From the NCBI RefSeq assembly GCF_019175385.1, contig NC_083339.1, forward strand, positions 79,256,307 through 79,320,306: a DNA stretch of 64,000 nt, written 5' to 3'. Both the position numbers and the translations under genes were made by a program. Source of the DNA: Lycium barbarum (lineage: Eukaryota; Streptophyta; Magnoliopsida; Solanales; Solanaceae). This document shows, piece after piece, positions 22,501 to 34,059 of the stretch. The first letter of the stretch is position 1, and each line of letters opens with the position of its first letter. The notes under the pieces were generated by a model. It was not told where the DNA came from and ran no database searches. It was given only the letters and a program-made list of their open reading frames with translations.

Positions 22501-22794
22501 TACAAAAATGATATTTCTGCATAACGAAAAAGGTTTATTTTTCGAATATTGGATTCGAAGGGGTTTTGAGTCCAGAAAGCCGAAGATGCGACAACGCCGG
22601 CAACACGAATCAACTTTAAATAGGAAAAACTAATCCTTTTCTGATGCAGGTCCCCAGGACGTCAGAAGACGATCCTTTTTCTAACTTTGCTTTGTGTACA
22701 GGAGATGGTTCGCCAAAGAAGGTCACAATCACTACTGGGATCCGACTTTCGGAATACATACCCAGCCACGAAGACCATTGGGTTTTTGAATGTC

Positions 22795-23575
22795 ACTAAG
22801 GATCAAAACGCCTTAAGGGAGAATATCTAGCCAAAAGGGCTATAAAAGGATCGAAACGCCATAAGGGCAAATGTCTAGCAACGAGGGCTACGAAAGGTCA
22901 AAATGCCATAAAGGCAAACACCTGGTCATAAGGGCCCACAAAGAAAAAAGGCCATAATGAAAAAATCACCGACCAATGAGGTCATCGTAAGACAATATGG
23001 CCCATCCGACCAAGAAGGTCATAGTCGGGATAAAGGACGAAAGAAAGATGATTCAGCCGAAAGGGCTATATCTGTCATTCGCATTATTTCTTCTTATTTA
23101 CCAAGAGGGCCATTGCACGTTTATTTTTCTGCTGCCGAGAAGGCCATTCATACAAACCGCCAAGAGGACCATTGTACGTTTATTTTCCTTCTGTCGAGAG
23201 GGTCATTCATACAAACCGCCAAGAGGGCTATTGCACGTTTGTTTTCACGCTGCCAAGAGGGCCATTGCACGTTTATTTTCCTGCTGCCGAGAGGGCCATT
23301 CATACAAACATGCTGAGAGGGCCATTCATACAAACTGCCAAGAGGGCCATTGCACATTTATTTTTCTGCTGCCAAGAGGGCCATTCATACGAACATGCCA
23401 AGAGGGCTATTCATACAAACATGCCAAGAGGGTCATCCATACAAACATGTCAAGAGGGCCATTTATTTCAATTTCCAAGAGGGCCATTTATTTTAATCGC
23501 CAAGAAAGCCATTCATACAGACATGCCAATAGGGCATTTATTTCAATTGCCGAGAAGGCCATGCATATAAATTAT
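22795..23575 (+). repeat. Tandem repeats with GCCATAAGGG and AAGAGGGCCATT cores
   Basis: First part (22795-22960): GCCATAAGGGCAAA-type units. Second part (23100-23575): AAGAGGGCCATTCATACAAAC and AAGAGGGCCATTGCACGTTTATTTT alternating, with units of about 25 and about 60 bp. Long ORFs exist in all three forward frames only because the unit has no stop codons. I do not call them genes. Confidence 0.85.
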
Positions 23576-24381
23576 AGGGTATAGCAAGACAACAAAGCGA
23601 TGTAAAACCGATTATGATACCACAGTATTCACCCTCAAAAAAGACAAAGCAATGAAAAACCGGTCAGGAGACCGCAATATTCTCTCAAAAGACTAGACAA
23701 TGTAAATCTGGCTAGATAATCGTAGTATTCGTCATTCAAAAAATCGATGTTACTCAGCAGATGGAAGCAGATTTGTAGCCGCCAGCTAGAGCAGGTTGAT
23801 CAAATCAAATCCAGATAAATTACGGAGCAAACGTGGAACTTTTTCTTACGCAGCCAGTCGAGATAAGGTGCCCATGAGAGTCAAGCTCTCCAGCCAGGAC
23901 ATGGAAGATCACTTCCCCCGCTCAGCCACACAATAACAATTGTTTGCTTATGTGCTTATTTGTTTTTTTTTTCTTATTCCGCTACCGGTCAGACACACAC
24001 CGACACACACAAAGTCATTCCGCATAAGGAATACCTTTCTCTTCCGATGGAGTTGAACTATAAGTGACTTGATTGTCAAAGCCAGGGATATGTAGGCGGA
24101 CTCAATGCCAGCGAGTAAGTCACATTCTTCTCCAAACACACCGGAACTCCCAGTTAAATAATAGGGATGATTGAGAATTTGTCATAAATTTGCATTTAGA
24201 AGTCATAATTGAGTCAAACTACAAGAGGCCTGAATTTTCATGGAACCTGAGATATGTTGGAAACCCAGAACCCAGAGTATGGCCAAGCATTTTCAAAACT
24301 ACATAAAAATGAGGAGTCGGGTCACCAAAAAATTAGGTTAGTCAAATTTCGTTGCTCAGGGATGGTTCCACCATTCCCGAA

Positions 24382-24396
24382 CACTAAAGGGGCAGT
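24382..24396 (+). other. Polypurine tract before the Ogre-like LTR
   Basis: ACTAAAGGGGCAGT lies directly before TGTCGACACC. The position and composition fit a plus-strand primer site, showing that the LTR at 24397 is a 3' LTR for the sequence to its left. Confidence 0.65.
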
Positions 24397-25144
24397 TGTC
24401 GACACCTAATTTTTGACCTCCCGAATTTACCTTAATTACTCAGAGTCCTAGGATTCAGACAGAGCAAAATAATTATTAGGAACTAAAATGATTTTATAAA
24501 ATTATTCAGAAAATATTTACCAGCTTATTTTGGTGAGATAATTTCTATAAATATTATAAATCATTTATAAATTAATTGGCACCTTTATAAAAAATTTAAA
24601 AATTATTTATTTAATTATTTAAATTGGCCAAATTGACAAATTACAAGTATTTCACTCTGTTTAACATTCAAGGGATTTGAGTAATTAAATAAATTAATCA
24701 CTTCAGACCTCAATCCATATTTAGTCAAGTTGTTAGAATTTATCATAATTAATAGAGTATCTAATTAAGGTTAATTTTGAGAATTTGCTCATCTGACGAC
24801 TATAATTGAAATAATCAATTAATAACCCAATTATGGCACAATTAGGAAATTCTTCCCCTAACTGAGGTCATTTTTGCAAATTTGGCCTTTATTAAAGGAC
24901 CTCATTGATTAATCAGTCAAGGTCATTTATGCAAATTAGTCGAAATAAATTGGCTAAGGGCTGTAATTTAAATAGCTGGGTTTTAAAACCAAGTCACTAG
25001 AATGACATATTTGCAAAATGAAGACCTTATTCATTTGATTAACCATTGAGGGTACATAATTAAGGGTTTTAAATTAATGTGTCGAGTTTTAATTTTTTAT
25101 TTATTTATCAAAACGCGTGTAAATTTCCTACACGTATGCATCAC

Positions 25145-25183
<39 letters not shown>

Positions 25184-25753
25184 CAGGCCCCTCTATAATA
25201 GTGGACCAGGTCAGGCCCAAAAAGGATCGGCTCAGTCCAACTCGTATTAAAAAACCCAAGGGGTAAAACCCCTCTTACCTTTTCACTTTACCTCTAACCC
25301 CTTCCCCTTTCCCTCTCCGCTCATAGAAACCCTAGAGGAGCCGTCACCTCTCTTCTCATCACTATAAGCTAAAATGGCGCGATTTCAGTCCAAAATAATT
25401 TGAGTACAGGCCTGTGTGGCCATTAAGGGTAAGGTTTTAATTGATTTCAATTTCTACTATGGGGTTACTACCAACAGAGGTGTTACTTTGCTTTATTTTT
25501 GAATTTCTCTATATTTTCAAATGTTAACCTCTGAAATTTCTTAATGGTTCTTTTTTGCATTCGTTTGAATTCAAGCTTTTTGATTGGTTATTTGACAACT
25601 CTATGGATTGAGGGTTTGTTGATCCATTTCTGACAGTTGATATAACCTTAGATGAAATCTAGGCCCTACAATATATGATTGTGAGGAGGAAACTTCAATT
25701 TTGAGGTTCATCCCACATTGACCCGATTAGGGTTTGGGATTTTTAGGGATTTC

Positions 25754-25761
25754 TATAAATA
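25754..25761 (+). promoter_or_regulatory. TATA box of the Ogre-like LTR
   Basis: TATAAATA followed by GAACCCC, about 1.36 kb into the LTR and preceded by AT-rich DNA. It is the best core-promoter match in this LTR. The start site would be near 25785. Inferred from motif and position only. Confidence 0.5.
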
Positions 25762-27162
25762 GAACCCCTACTTTACATCTTCAGATGTACTTTCCCTTCA
25801 GACCTGGAGAGACTTTTGACACCTTCAAGCTTGTAACTTTATATTTTATCATTTGCAAGCCTAAGAACTCGGACACCTAGGGTTTCATTATTGAGACCTT
25901 TAATTTACTAAGTTGATTTTAAGTTTTAATTTTTTTATCTTGTGTGTGCTATTTGCAATGGTGATTTGAGCTTTTGGGGGAACAGTTGAGGTTCCAAGTC
26001 CAACTGTCCACCAGGCTACGCTTGAAAAGGTAATACTCTATTCCCTTTTATATTTTCTGCATTTTTTAGGTTCCTCTATGCGTTTTTGTGCTTTTTTTGC
26101 TTAATTTTGTTTTATTATGTCCATTTTATTATTATATTAGTTCAGTTATGTGCTTAGTATTTAGGTTTTGTTTAGTTTAATGATCATGCTTAGTTTAGTT
26201 TAATCTTATTACTTGTTTAGCATAGCATTTATGTCCTGTCTAGCACAGTTTTCATGTTTAGTTAAGTTTCAGTTTGTTTATCCTGTTTTAAGTACAATGT
26301 TAATCTCCTATTTAGTCTAGTTGACATGTTTAGTGAGAGGTCGATATCCTGCTTCTATGTTAGTCTTGGTTATCATTCTGTTTGAAAGTAGTGTTGATCT
26401 TTTGTCTCCCTGTCTGGTCTATTTATTGTCATTACAGTGTACATATTCCTGTTTGTCTGCTTAGTTTGGTATCATCATATGAGATGTGAAGTGTATATTC
26501 TGTCCCTCTGTTTAACTCATGCTGCTCCTTTGTGTAGTGTGGTACTGCCTTCTTTCTTATTTGTTTGGTTTGGTCATTGTCATGTCTAATGCTTGCTTTC
26601 TAGTTGATTATCCAGCCCCATCCTGATTAAACTACAATACTGGACCCTGCTACTTTATTAACCTAATCTTATGAGTTGAATGTTTCGTCTAAGACTGTTG
26701 GCTTCATTTGGTTTGCTTTTGTATATGCCTAGACACTATAGTATACTTAGTATCAAAGATTGTGTATCGCTAAATGTCCTTCATTTCTGCCTAAGTGTAT
26801 ATATGTGTGTACTGTAAGTATACTCTAGTTGAATATCTTAGTGACGAGTTTAGTTTGGTCATTATGGATCAAGCTTGAACCCTCCCCGGTGTTAGCCATG
26901 CCTGGGATTCCTAGAAATCCCTTGGAACTTGTGCAACATCAGGAAGACGAGGGCAAAAGCTTTCTAGTGTTGACCCTCTATACATCATTAGTCCTCTTGG
27001 ACTTTCAATAGTTGATAATCATTTGATTATTCGGCCTGAAGCCCATTGCTGTTAACATTCTGATTTACTTGGTGTGTATTGTTATGTGTATAAGTTATTA
27101 ATTTTTACCCTTTTTATTTGGAAAACCTCTCTCTGTATTTATGGGTCCTTCTCTTCCATACA

Positions 27163-27186
27163 GGAATTGGGCTGCAGCCCAATTCC
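27163..27186. repeat. Perfect 24-bp palindrome
   Basis: Arm GGAATTGGGCTG is followed at once by its exact reverse complement, centred on a PstI-like CTGCAG. It lies inside the long LTR. No function is known to me. Confidence 0.9.
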
Positions 27187-28537
27187 AAAGCTGATCGTGG
27201 CTGAGTACACATATGTAAGAGAAGCCAATATATTTGAAGGCCCAACTATGGGTGAAAATGGCAGTAACGGGGCGGGTAGCCCGTTAGTAGTTTAATTTCT
27301 TTTTTCCTTTCTATTTGATGTATATGTGTAAATTTACAAACTTAAACCTTATATTTGTGAAACCATGTATGTTAGAATTAGGATAACACTTAGTTAATTA
27401 GGTAATAAAGATAAAAATGAGGCAAACCTCTTTTCAAATCTTGACTGCTTTTTAAACAATGAAATGTCTCTTTTAAGTGAACTTTGGGGACAAAACTGAT
27501 TTCAGTGATCAAAGACTATAAGATGTTGTTTTTGAGATAAAATTGCATTGGATTTTGAAGTAGGAAATTGGGAAATGCATGTTTTGCTTAAACTCACAAC
27601 AAAACGACTCTTTATACGGCTAAGTATTTGGATCTGGAAGTCCTTAGGAATTTAGGCATAAACAATAATGTTTTGGATTGGAAAATTAATGCATTACTAG
27701 ACTTTAATAAAAACCTTGCTTTTGACAATTGAGCACTTGAGCATTTGGGCCTAAAAAATGGATTAAAGATATTTTATGGACTAAAACTTGATAAAACATT
27801 TGGACCCTTATATACATCAAATGAGTTTGGGAGACCAACCCATTATTGTGACATAAAACAGAGCCTATTTTGAGACATTGGACTAAAACATTTGGCATTT
27901 GTGGACTGAAACGATATTGGGCCGAGAATGTGGACTGAAATGATATTGGGTCGAGAATTTGACATCGGGCCAGAATTTAAGGTTTGATGGACTATGGTTT
28001 TGACTTATTGGGCTTCAGTAGAAATTGGACTTGATAAAAAATGGACTTTATTTGTGTGTGTGTGCGTATATATATATATATATCAAAACCAGGAATATAT
28101 CCCATATTTTCATGTATATATAAGTATAAAAATCTGTAAGCACTAAACTCATATCGTTAGGACTAGAATAGTAGTGACTCTACTCGGAAGCAATCCCGGG
28201 TGTGTCCTAGTCCGAAAATGAAGTGAGTTGAACACTTGCGTGAATTTTTTGAACCGAAAACCCCTTATTTGTACGGGGACCCTTTTGCCGAATCTTAAAT
28301 ATTATGATAAAGATGCTATATTTTTGCAGAAAACTCTAACAAATAAGAAAATAAATAAACCTTACAGTGAAGCTCGTAGGCCAACCATATTCTACGGATC
28401 CTTAATACCAGGGTGCTTAAACCTTCCCTGGGGGATCACCAGAACCTTTACCTCAAACTCTGGTCAAAAAGACTTTTTCTCGGTCTGAAAAACTCTTTAA
28501 ACCTTATTTTCCTAATTTCCCTTTTGAATAAATTAGA

Positions 28538-28840
28538 TGGCGACTCTAAAAACATAAAATAGCCAATTTAGAGCACCAACAACCTCAGATTACTTTTATG
28601 CCTTAACCCGCGTAAAAGCGAACTGTAATAGGCTCACCATCCATGTCATTAGGAGTTTGGTCCCTTTTGGTTCGTTGGTCGTAACCTTCTCCTCGGGCAG
28701 GGGTCTCCCGTCCTCTACATGTTGGATCCCACTTGTTGATTACTTCTACTAGGGCTCGAGGGGAGCAGGGTGCAGGTTGTTAACCTCAGGAGCATCGTTG
28801 TTTCCTATGTCGGTATTGATCTAGTCATTGATACTGTTGT
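28538..28840 (+). other. Ogre-like PBS and leader
   Basis: TGGCGACTCT at 28538-28547 resembles the tRNA-Arg-type PBS used by Ogre elements. The next 300 bp have no ORF or domain and end in DNA I cannot assign. It implies that the preceding LTR also acted as a 5' LTR. Confidence 0.45.
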
Positions 28841-30169
28841 TCTGTATATCTAAAGTAAGATTTCTAACGCGAAAAGCTTAAACGAGTGAGTAAAAAATGA
28901 TAACACACTTTTCCAAGCCCCATGGTGAACACCAAACTGTTTACCCGTAAAACAGTACAGTTGAATTTGTATATGTAGTTTATGGACACACAGATCAAGA
29001 TGATAAAATTGAAAAGATACAACGAAAGAAGTTATGAAAGACGATTTAATTACATTGAAAGCAAGGTATCCCTTGGCTCCGATTGTGATGTTAACTAAAG
29101 TCGCCGGAGAAGTCTCCTGAAAAATCTTGTAAGCACAATAAAGAACAAGAAAGCTTAATGAAATTTCTAAGTGTTTGCACTATACTTGTATGCTTTCTAA
29201 AATCGGGATGTCTTACAATGAATATAATACTCTCTATTTATACCTGAGTAACGAAGGGTTCGATTCGCAAATCACGCTGCCTTAATGAAGGATGTCTGTC
29301 TGTCATAGTTTCCAAATAACGCCTAGAGGGGATCCTGGGATATTCCGTAACGGCAGCCTGATGAGCTTCATTCCACCTACCCGGCCACTCGAACTCGATA
29401 GCGCTTCCTCGAGCCTACGACTTTGTATCCAAACTATGAGCCAAGAAAGATTTGTGACCGACCATAACAACTCAGCCGATGTCTCCTAGTTGTTAACTCA
29501 TACCCGATCTGTCACCATTGCCATGTATCTGCGCCTGATATAACCACTTCGTTTTTCTATATTTCACCCAATACACTTTACATGACCAAAATTGTTGTTT
29601 GTTCTCTCCATCAGTCTTTATTAGTTGATCCCCTCCCTCTTATCACCCACCACAACCTTCTTTCTCCTCTCTTCTTACCCATTTTGTTTTTGAAATACCT
29701 AATGTCAACCTTGTCCCTCAGAAAATGGTCTCTTTTAAGGTTTTGTAAAAAATGAACAAGATAACGTGTAAATCATTAAAGAAATATGATAGGGTGCAAA
29801 AAATGTATTGCATACATTAAGGGTGCAAAATGCAAAGAACTCTGAAATTATATAGTATCATTTTTACACACACATATATGAACTTTTTTTAGTAACATAC
29901 TATAGTACATGGATCAGGTCAAGGTAAGTGTTTTTTCCTGCCCCCCGACGTTAGAATTTCTACTTCGTGATAGTTAACGGACCTGCAATCCCCTGATGAT
30001 CAGATGTTAGAAATAATCTAATACGTGTAATGTCCAAATTTATATTGATATTTTTATCAAGTGCGAAATCGTGGTATGCTACATAGCATTAGAACTGGTA
30101 CGTTAAGCAACCTAAATTAGTTTTTGGTCATATCGCTATTGTGACCAACACATACTAGTATAAAGTTAC
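28841..30169. other. Unassigned DNA
   Basis: No domain or long ORF. A minus-strand TATA-like TATAAATAGAGAG lies near 29236-29246. Together with the A-rich purine flank (29100-29170) it suggests a decayed copia-type LTR in minus orientation, but I could not find its ends. The last 400 bp before 30170 look like plain AT-rich intergenic DNA and continue after 38169. Confidence 0.35.
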
Positions 30170-30174
30170 CTATC

Positions 30175-31004
30175 TGATAGAATATATGAGTCCAACAAAT
30201 AGTATAGAGAACCAGGTTCTCTATTTGTTTCCTCAAGTAATAGACAGAAAGTAAATAACACAAGATATTTACGTGAAAAACTCCTTGCTCAAGTGATTAA
30301 AAATCATGACCTACCCCAGCAGGATTTCGAACTTCACTAAACTGAGCAACTTCAAATTACAACCTATTGCAACCTAGGAATTAAACCCTTAATCCCTTCC
30401 CCTTACAATACCTCTATTGTAATCCCTTTACAATAACTCTATTGCAAAGACAACCCTTGACTAACTCTAGCCAAGAACCTAAACAAACCTTGACTAACTC
30501 TAGCCAAGAACACAAACCCACAAGGGTTGAAATCTATCCTACTATGGCACTTCTTGAAAGTAGTGTAGGATTACAAGTAGAGAACGAATGAATAAGACTC
30601 AACAAACCTAAGGACTTAAAACATCTTCAGTGTTGGGATCTGGTCCTTGAGTTTGAAGCAGCCTTGTTCTTGAGAGCAGCGACGACTAGCACTTGAGAGA
30701 AATGTGATTTTCAGATTTACAAGTGTTAGGTTAAGCATTGTAACATGTTGTATATATATTGGGGAGCATGTGAGGATCATGCAACAATGGATAGGGACAA
30801 CTCAACGTTTGGTTTGCCTCTAGCAAACTGCAGATGTGTTGTTGCGGTTCTACTAGTCGGTACAGTACCACAGTTTTATAGCTGTAAAGTTGATTGTACG
30901 ACGTGCAGGGGACCTGATCGAGTACCTGGTCCTTTTGTAAGCATTTCTGGTTTCTCGAATGAGTTTTGTCAAATCATCAAAACACAAGATAGAATAACTT
31001 ATCA
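30175..31004 (-). repeat. Copia 3' LTR, 830 bp
   Basis: It runs from TGATAGAATATATGAG to AACTTATCA. It contains a perfect interrupted palindrome at 30204-30224 (10-bp arm ATAGAGAACC, central A) and the short form TATATATA (30751-30758) where the 5' LTR has a long TA array. It shares a block CGTGAAA...AAAAATCA(C/T)GACCTAC with other copia LTRs in the window. Confidence 0.88.
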
Positions 31005-31360
31005 ATTTTCCCCTTTTTGATGATGACAAACACATAATTGATATTCCCCTGAGAACCAGATCCTTACTTGTTCCCCCTAAGAAACAGTTTGTCAAGTCAT
31101 CAAAACACGAGATAGCATAGCTTATCAATTTCCCCCCTTTTAATGATGACAAACACATAATTTGGTATTCCCCCTGAGAACCAGATCCCTACTTGTTCCC
31201 CTTGAGAAATAGAACTATCTTCTAATATGACAACACATTATCAGCATAAGCAAAGAACCAGATCCTTGCTTATTCCCCCTGAGAACTAGATCTATCTCAT
31301 AGCAACATATTAGCAGCAACAACTAACTATCAATCCCCCCTAATTACTTCCCCCTTTTGG
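31005..31360 (-). other. Multiple polypurine tracts and partial LTR-end duplication
   Basis: Purine tracts (pyrimidine-rich on the plus strand) occur at least six times: near 31009, 31064, 31132, 31170, 31196, 31274 and 31350. About 31085-31190 repeats the LTR end and its flank (30970-31060): AAGTCATCAAAACAC...CTTATCAATTT...GATGATGACAAACACATAAT. Several PPTs before the 3' LTR are described for Sireviruses, to my knowledge. Confidence 0.7.
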
Positions 31361-31737
31361 CAACATCGAAAAGAGTAAATATAGTAGCACAAGCAAACAA
31401 AAAGTTCAGCAACATTAACTCATGGCCACTGGGGCAACAGTAACATGAGCAACAACAAAACAAACAAGGTTGAATATCATTGCATAAAGAGAAAGATAAT
31501 GCACAATTTAATACCAACAAAAACTTAGTAAATTCATCAGCACAGACATTAGAACAATGAAACAGGGGTTTTAGGAATGAGGACACATGAATAAGGGAAT
31601 GGAAGGCTAAGCGAAGGGACCAACTCAAGGAATTAGCTAGAACAGCTTGGCGATTTGTTCATTTACGGCCCTATATTCCTGGACCAGTTGTAATGTCAGG
31701 TCCTCCACTTTCTTCTTTAGGTCTTCTACCTCGGCCT

Positions 31738-32397
31738 TTAGCTGAGCATTTTCTTCTTTAAATCACCCGAGGCACCTGGTTCCTCCCTTCCCTTTGCACA
31801 TTGCTGAAGCTCAATCTTCAAAATGGCATTTTCAGCCTTCAACCTATTAATCTCCTCATTTGCCCTTTCCTGGGCATCAATCAGATTCGAGATTGTGGAG
31901 ATACCGCCAACACCACCCTTCTTAGGCACACACTCACATTCGTCAAGAGTAACCAAGGTGAACATCTTCTTCCTTAGGCACACACTCACATTCCTCAGGA
32001 GTACCCAAGGTGAACATCTGCTTCCTGGTTCCCACAGTTTCCCTTTTTTTTTTAAATGACTCCAGTTTTGGAATTCAAGTATCGCCAACAGTTCCTTCAT
32101 CCAAGGCTTTTCAGCAATCTCAAGATCAAACACCATTCCATTCAACACTTTTTGCATTTTCAGAACCTCAGCACCAGGACCCTCTTCACCAACCACTGGT
32201 GACTTGTCTTTCCTTAATTTTTCTTTCTTTGAAGCACAGTAATGGTTGACACATGCTGGGGAGTGGTTTTTATGCTGAATCTTAGAGGAACTTGGTGTCC
32301 CATCCCACATAGGGGCAACCTTAAACACAGAGGAACCAGATTCCCCCTGAGTTGAGGCACCAGTTTCCCTTCCCTTCAACTTCTCAACTTCTTCCAT
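31738..32397 (-). pseudogene. Extra ORF downstream of pol, unknown function
   Basis: 219 residues, the only long open frame between RNase H and the 3' LTR. The N-terminal half is polar (KGRETGASTQGESGSSVFK). The C-terminal part (ANEEINRLKAENAILKIELQQCAKG) has heptad-like spacing and probably forms a coiled coil. Two copies of a VCLRKKMFTLVT / ECVPKK stretch arise from a local duplication at about 31920-32010. Sireviruses often carry an additional ORF here, sometimes called env-like. No signal peptide or clear membrane segment is seen in this piece. The true start may lie upstream (to about 32540). Confidence 0.5.
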
Positions 32398-32805
32398 GAA
32401 CTTCGTTACAATTATCTCAGCCTTACTTTCTAAGATGTTTGATCTCCTCTTTTCTCCCTCAGTAAGATTTTCCTTAAAAATATGGTCAACAGAGGACTCA
32501 GAGTGTCCTTTGTCCGACTCATCGCACTTTTTACTATCTTAGAGGGGCGGGTTTTATGGGTGAAACTGGAGGATATGGTGTAGGGGATTTTGGAGAGATT
32601 GATTCTGACTAAGATATCATAGAATTAGAGAAAGAAGACACACAAAGAGAGATGTTGAGATGTTGGGGGTTAAGCAGAGGAAACAAGAAATACGTTTGTG
32701 TTCTTTGGTTTGGTGTGAGAAGGTTGAGTGTTTTAAGAAGAGGAAGAGTGTAATATTTGTAGAGGGATTTTGACACGTGTGAACAAAGAAGAACTGAATT
32801 CGAAT

Positions 32806-32820
32806 GGGGGGGGGGGGGGG
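32806..32820. repeat. G15 homopolymer
   Basis: A run of 15 G on the plus strand, within the pol-to-ORF spacer of the copia element. Confidence 0.95.
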
Positions 32821-33521
32821 TGAACCACGATTGCATTTAGGCTAGAGTTTAGAATTTTTGGAGCAGGAAGACATTTTATGATGTGGCACTGCTAGTAAGT
32901 TTAAAAAAACACACAAGTACTGATGAAAATAATAACCTGAGTTATAGGAACCAAGTTCCTTGACATCTTTTCAAAATAACGGCAAAATCTTTGAAGAATG
33001 TAATATCACTCATCCTTGTGTTGCCTTGAGATTGCCATGCGTGCAAACCTGTAATAGTATAGAACTGATATAGATGTCATCGAAAAACACTTTCAGCATG
33101 CAACTAATTTTTTAACACAGGCAATCATTTGGGGAATTTTGTAGGGGAACAATTAGTTGATCTTGATCAGACCTAGTTCCAGGTGATTTCTTTGAAAGTG
33201 TTCCCTACTCAGTGCTTTGGTGAAGATGTCTGCTACTTGGTCCTCCATTTTGCAAAACTTATGCAAATTATACCCTTCTCAATATTGTCTCTCAGAAAGT
33301 GATGCCTAATATCAATGTGCTTTTCTGTTGCATTAGATTCTTTGCCATATTGAGTGCACTTGTATTGTCACATAACTAGGGCACACAATCTGTAAACACA
33401 CAAAAATCCTCAAGTTGTTGTTTGATCCAAAGCAACTGAGCACAGCACGAGGCAACAACTACAAATTCAACTTTTCAGTAGAAAGAGCCACATAATTTTG
33501 CTTCTTTGTCCCCCATGAGAT

Positions 33522-33908
33522 CTAGCATGATCTAAGAAAATGAGCCATTCCATAGGTACTCTTTCTATCCACCAAATATCCAGCATAATCAGCATCAACA
33601 TATCCAATGAAGTCAAAATTATCTCCTGAAGGATAGAGGAGGACCAGGTCCATGGTCTCTTTGAGATACCTCATAATTCTTTTTCGGCCTTCAAATGAGA
33701 ATTTCTTTGGATTGGATCGAAATCCTGCACACAGACCAACGCTAAACAAAATTTCAGGTTTTCTTGTAGTCAGGTAGAGTAAAGACCCAATAATGCCCCT
33801 ATACATAGTTTCATTCACAGGAGAACCAGGTTTATCCATGTCCAGCCTGGTAGCAGTGGTTGTAGGAGTATCAATGGTCTTAGTATTTTCCATTTCAAAA
33901 CTTTTCAA
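33522..33908 (-). pseudogene. Copia RNase H region
   Basis: 128 residues. MYRGIIGSLLYLTTRKPEILFSVGLCAGF and FIGYVDADYAGYLVDRKSTYGM match the conserved end of the copia RT and start of RNase H, with the first catalytic Asp in YVDADYAG. The frame ends early (HFLRSC then stop); downstream RNase H residues are scattered in other frames (33180-33520). Confidence 0.88.
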
Positions 33909-34059
33909 AAGTTCTTTGATGTACTTTTATTTACTGATCGTGCTGCCTTTTGGTGTTTGCTTGATCTGCAGCCCAAGAAGGAAGTTTTGCTCACCCATCA
34001 TGCTCATTTCAAACTCACTTCCCATGAGCTTTGCAAACTCTTCACATATAGAATCATTA

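Larger units (their letters stand above)
21768..24396 (+). mobile_element. Ogre/Tat-like internal 3' region
   Basis: No enzyme domain is readable. Repeated phrases of the type GGATACGTAGGCA and GAACTACG...GGTCGC (21936-22110, with a decayed copy near 24085) resemble sequences I associate with the 3' untranslated part of plant Ogre/Tat elements. A tandem-repeat array (about 22795-23575) lies in the middle. The region ends in the purine tract ACTAAAGGGGCAGT directly before an LTR start at 24397. Family assignment is by recollection of such motifs, not by a search. Confidence 0.55.
24397..28535 (+). repeat. Long Ogre/Tat-like LTR, about 4.1 kb
   Basis: It starts TGTCGACACCTAATTTTTGACC. The right end is set by a TGGCGACTCT site at 28538 that looks like the tRNA-Arg-type PBS of Ogre elements; the exact last base is uncertain and a CA end is not visible. 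It has a (TA)n run (25148-25179), a TATA box (25754-25761), a 24-bp perfect palindrome (27163-27186) and short repeats GTGGACTGAAACGATATTGGG (27901-27960). There is no significant coding region. Very long LTRs are usual for Ogre. Confidence 0.6.

Noticed and set aside
22997..23584. 195-codon plus-strand ORF as a candidate repeat protein gene
   Set aside because: It is only the translation of a tandem repeat without stops, also open in the two other frames; no start context or domain.
26829..27011. Small plus-strand ORFs in the Ogre-like LTR
   Set aside because: 60-70 codons, no similarity recognised, inside a non-coding LTR.
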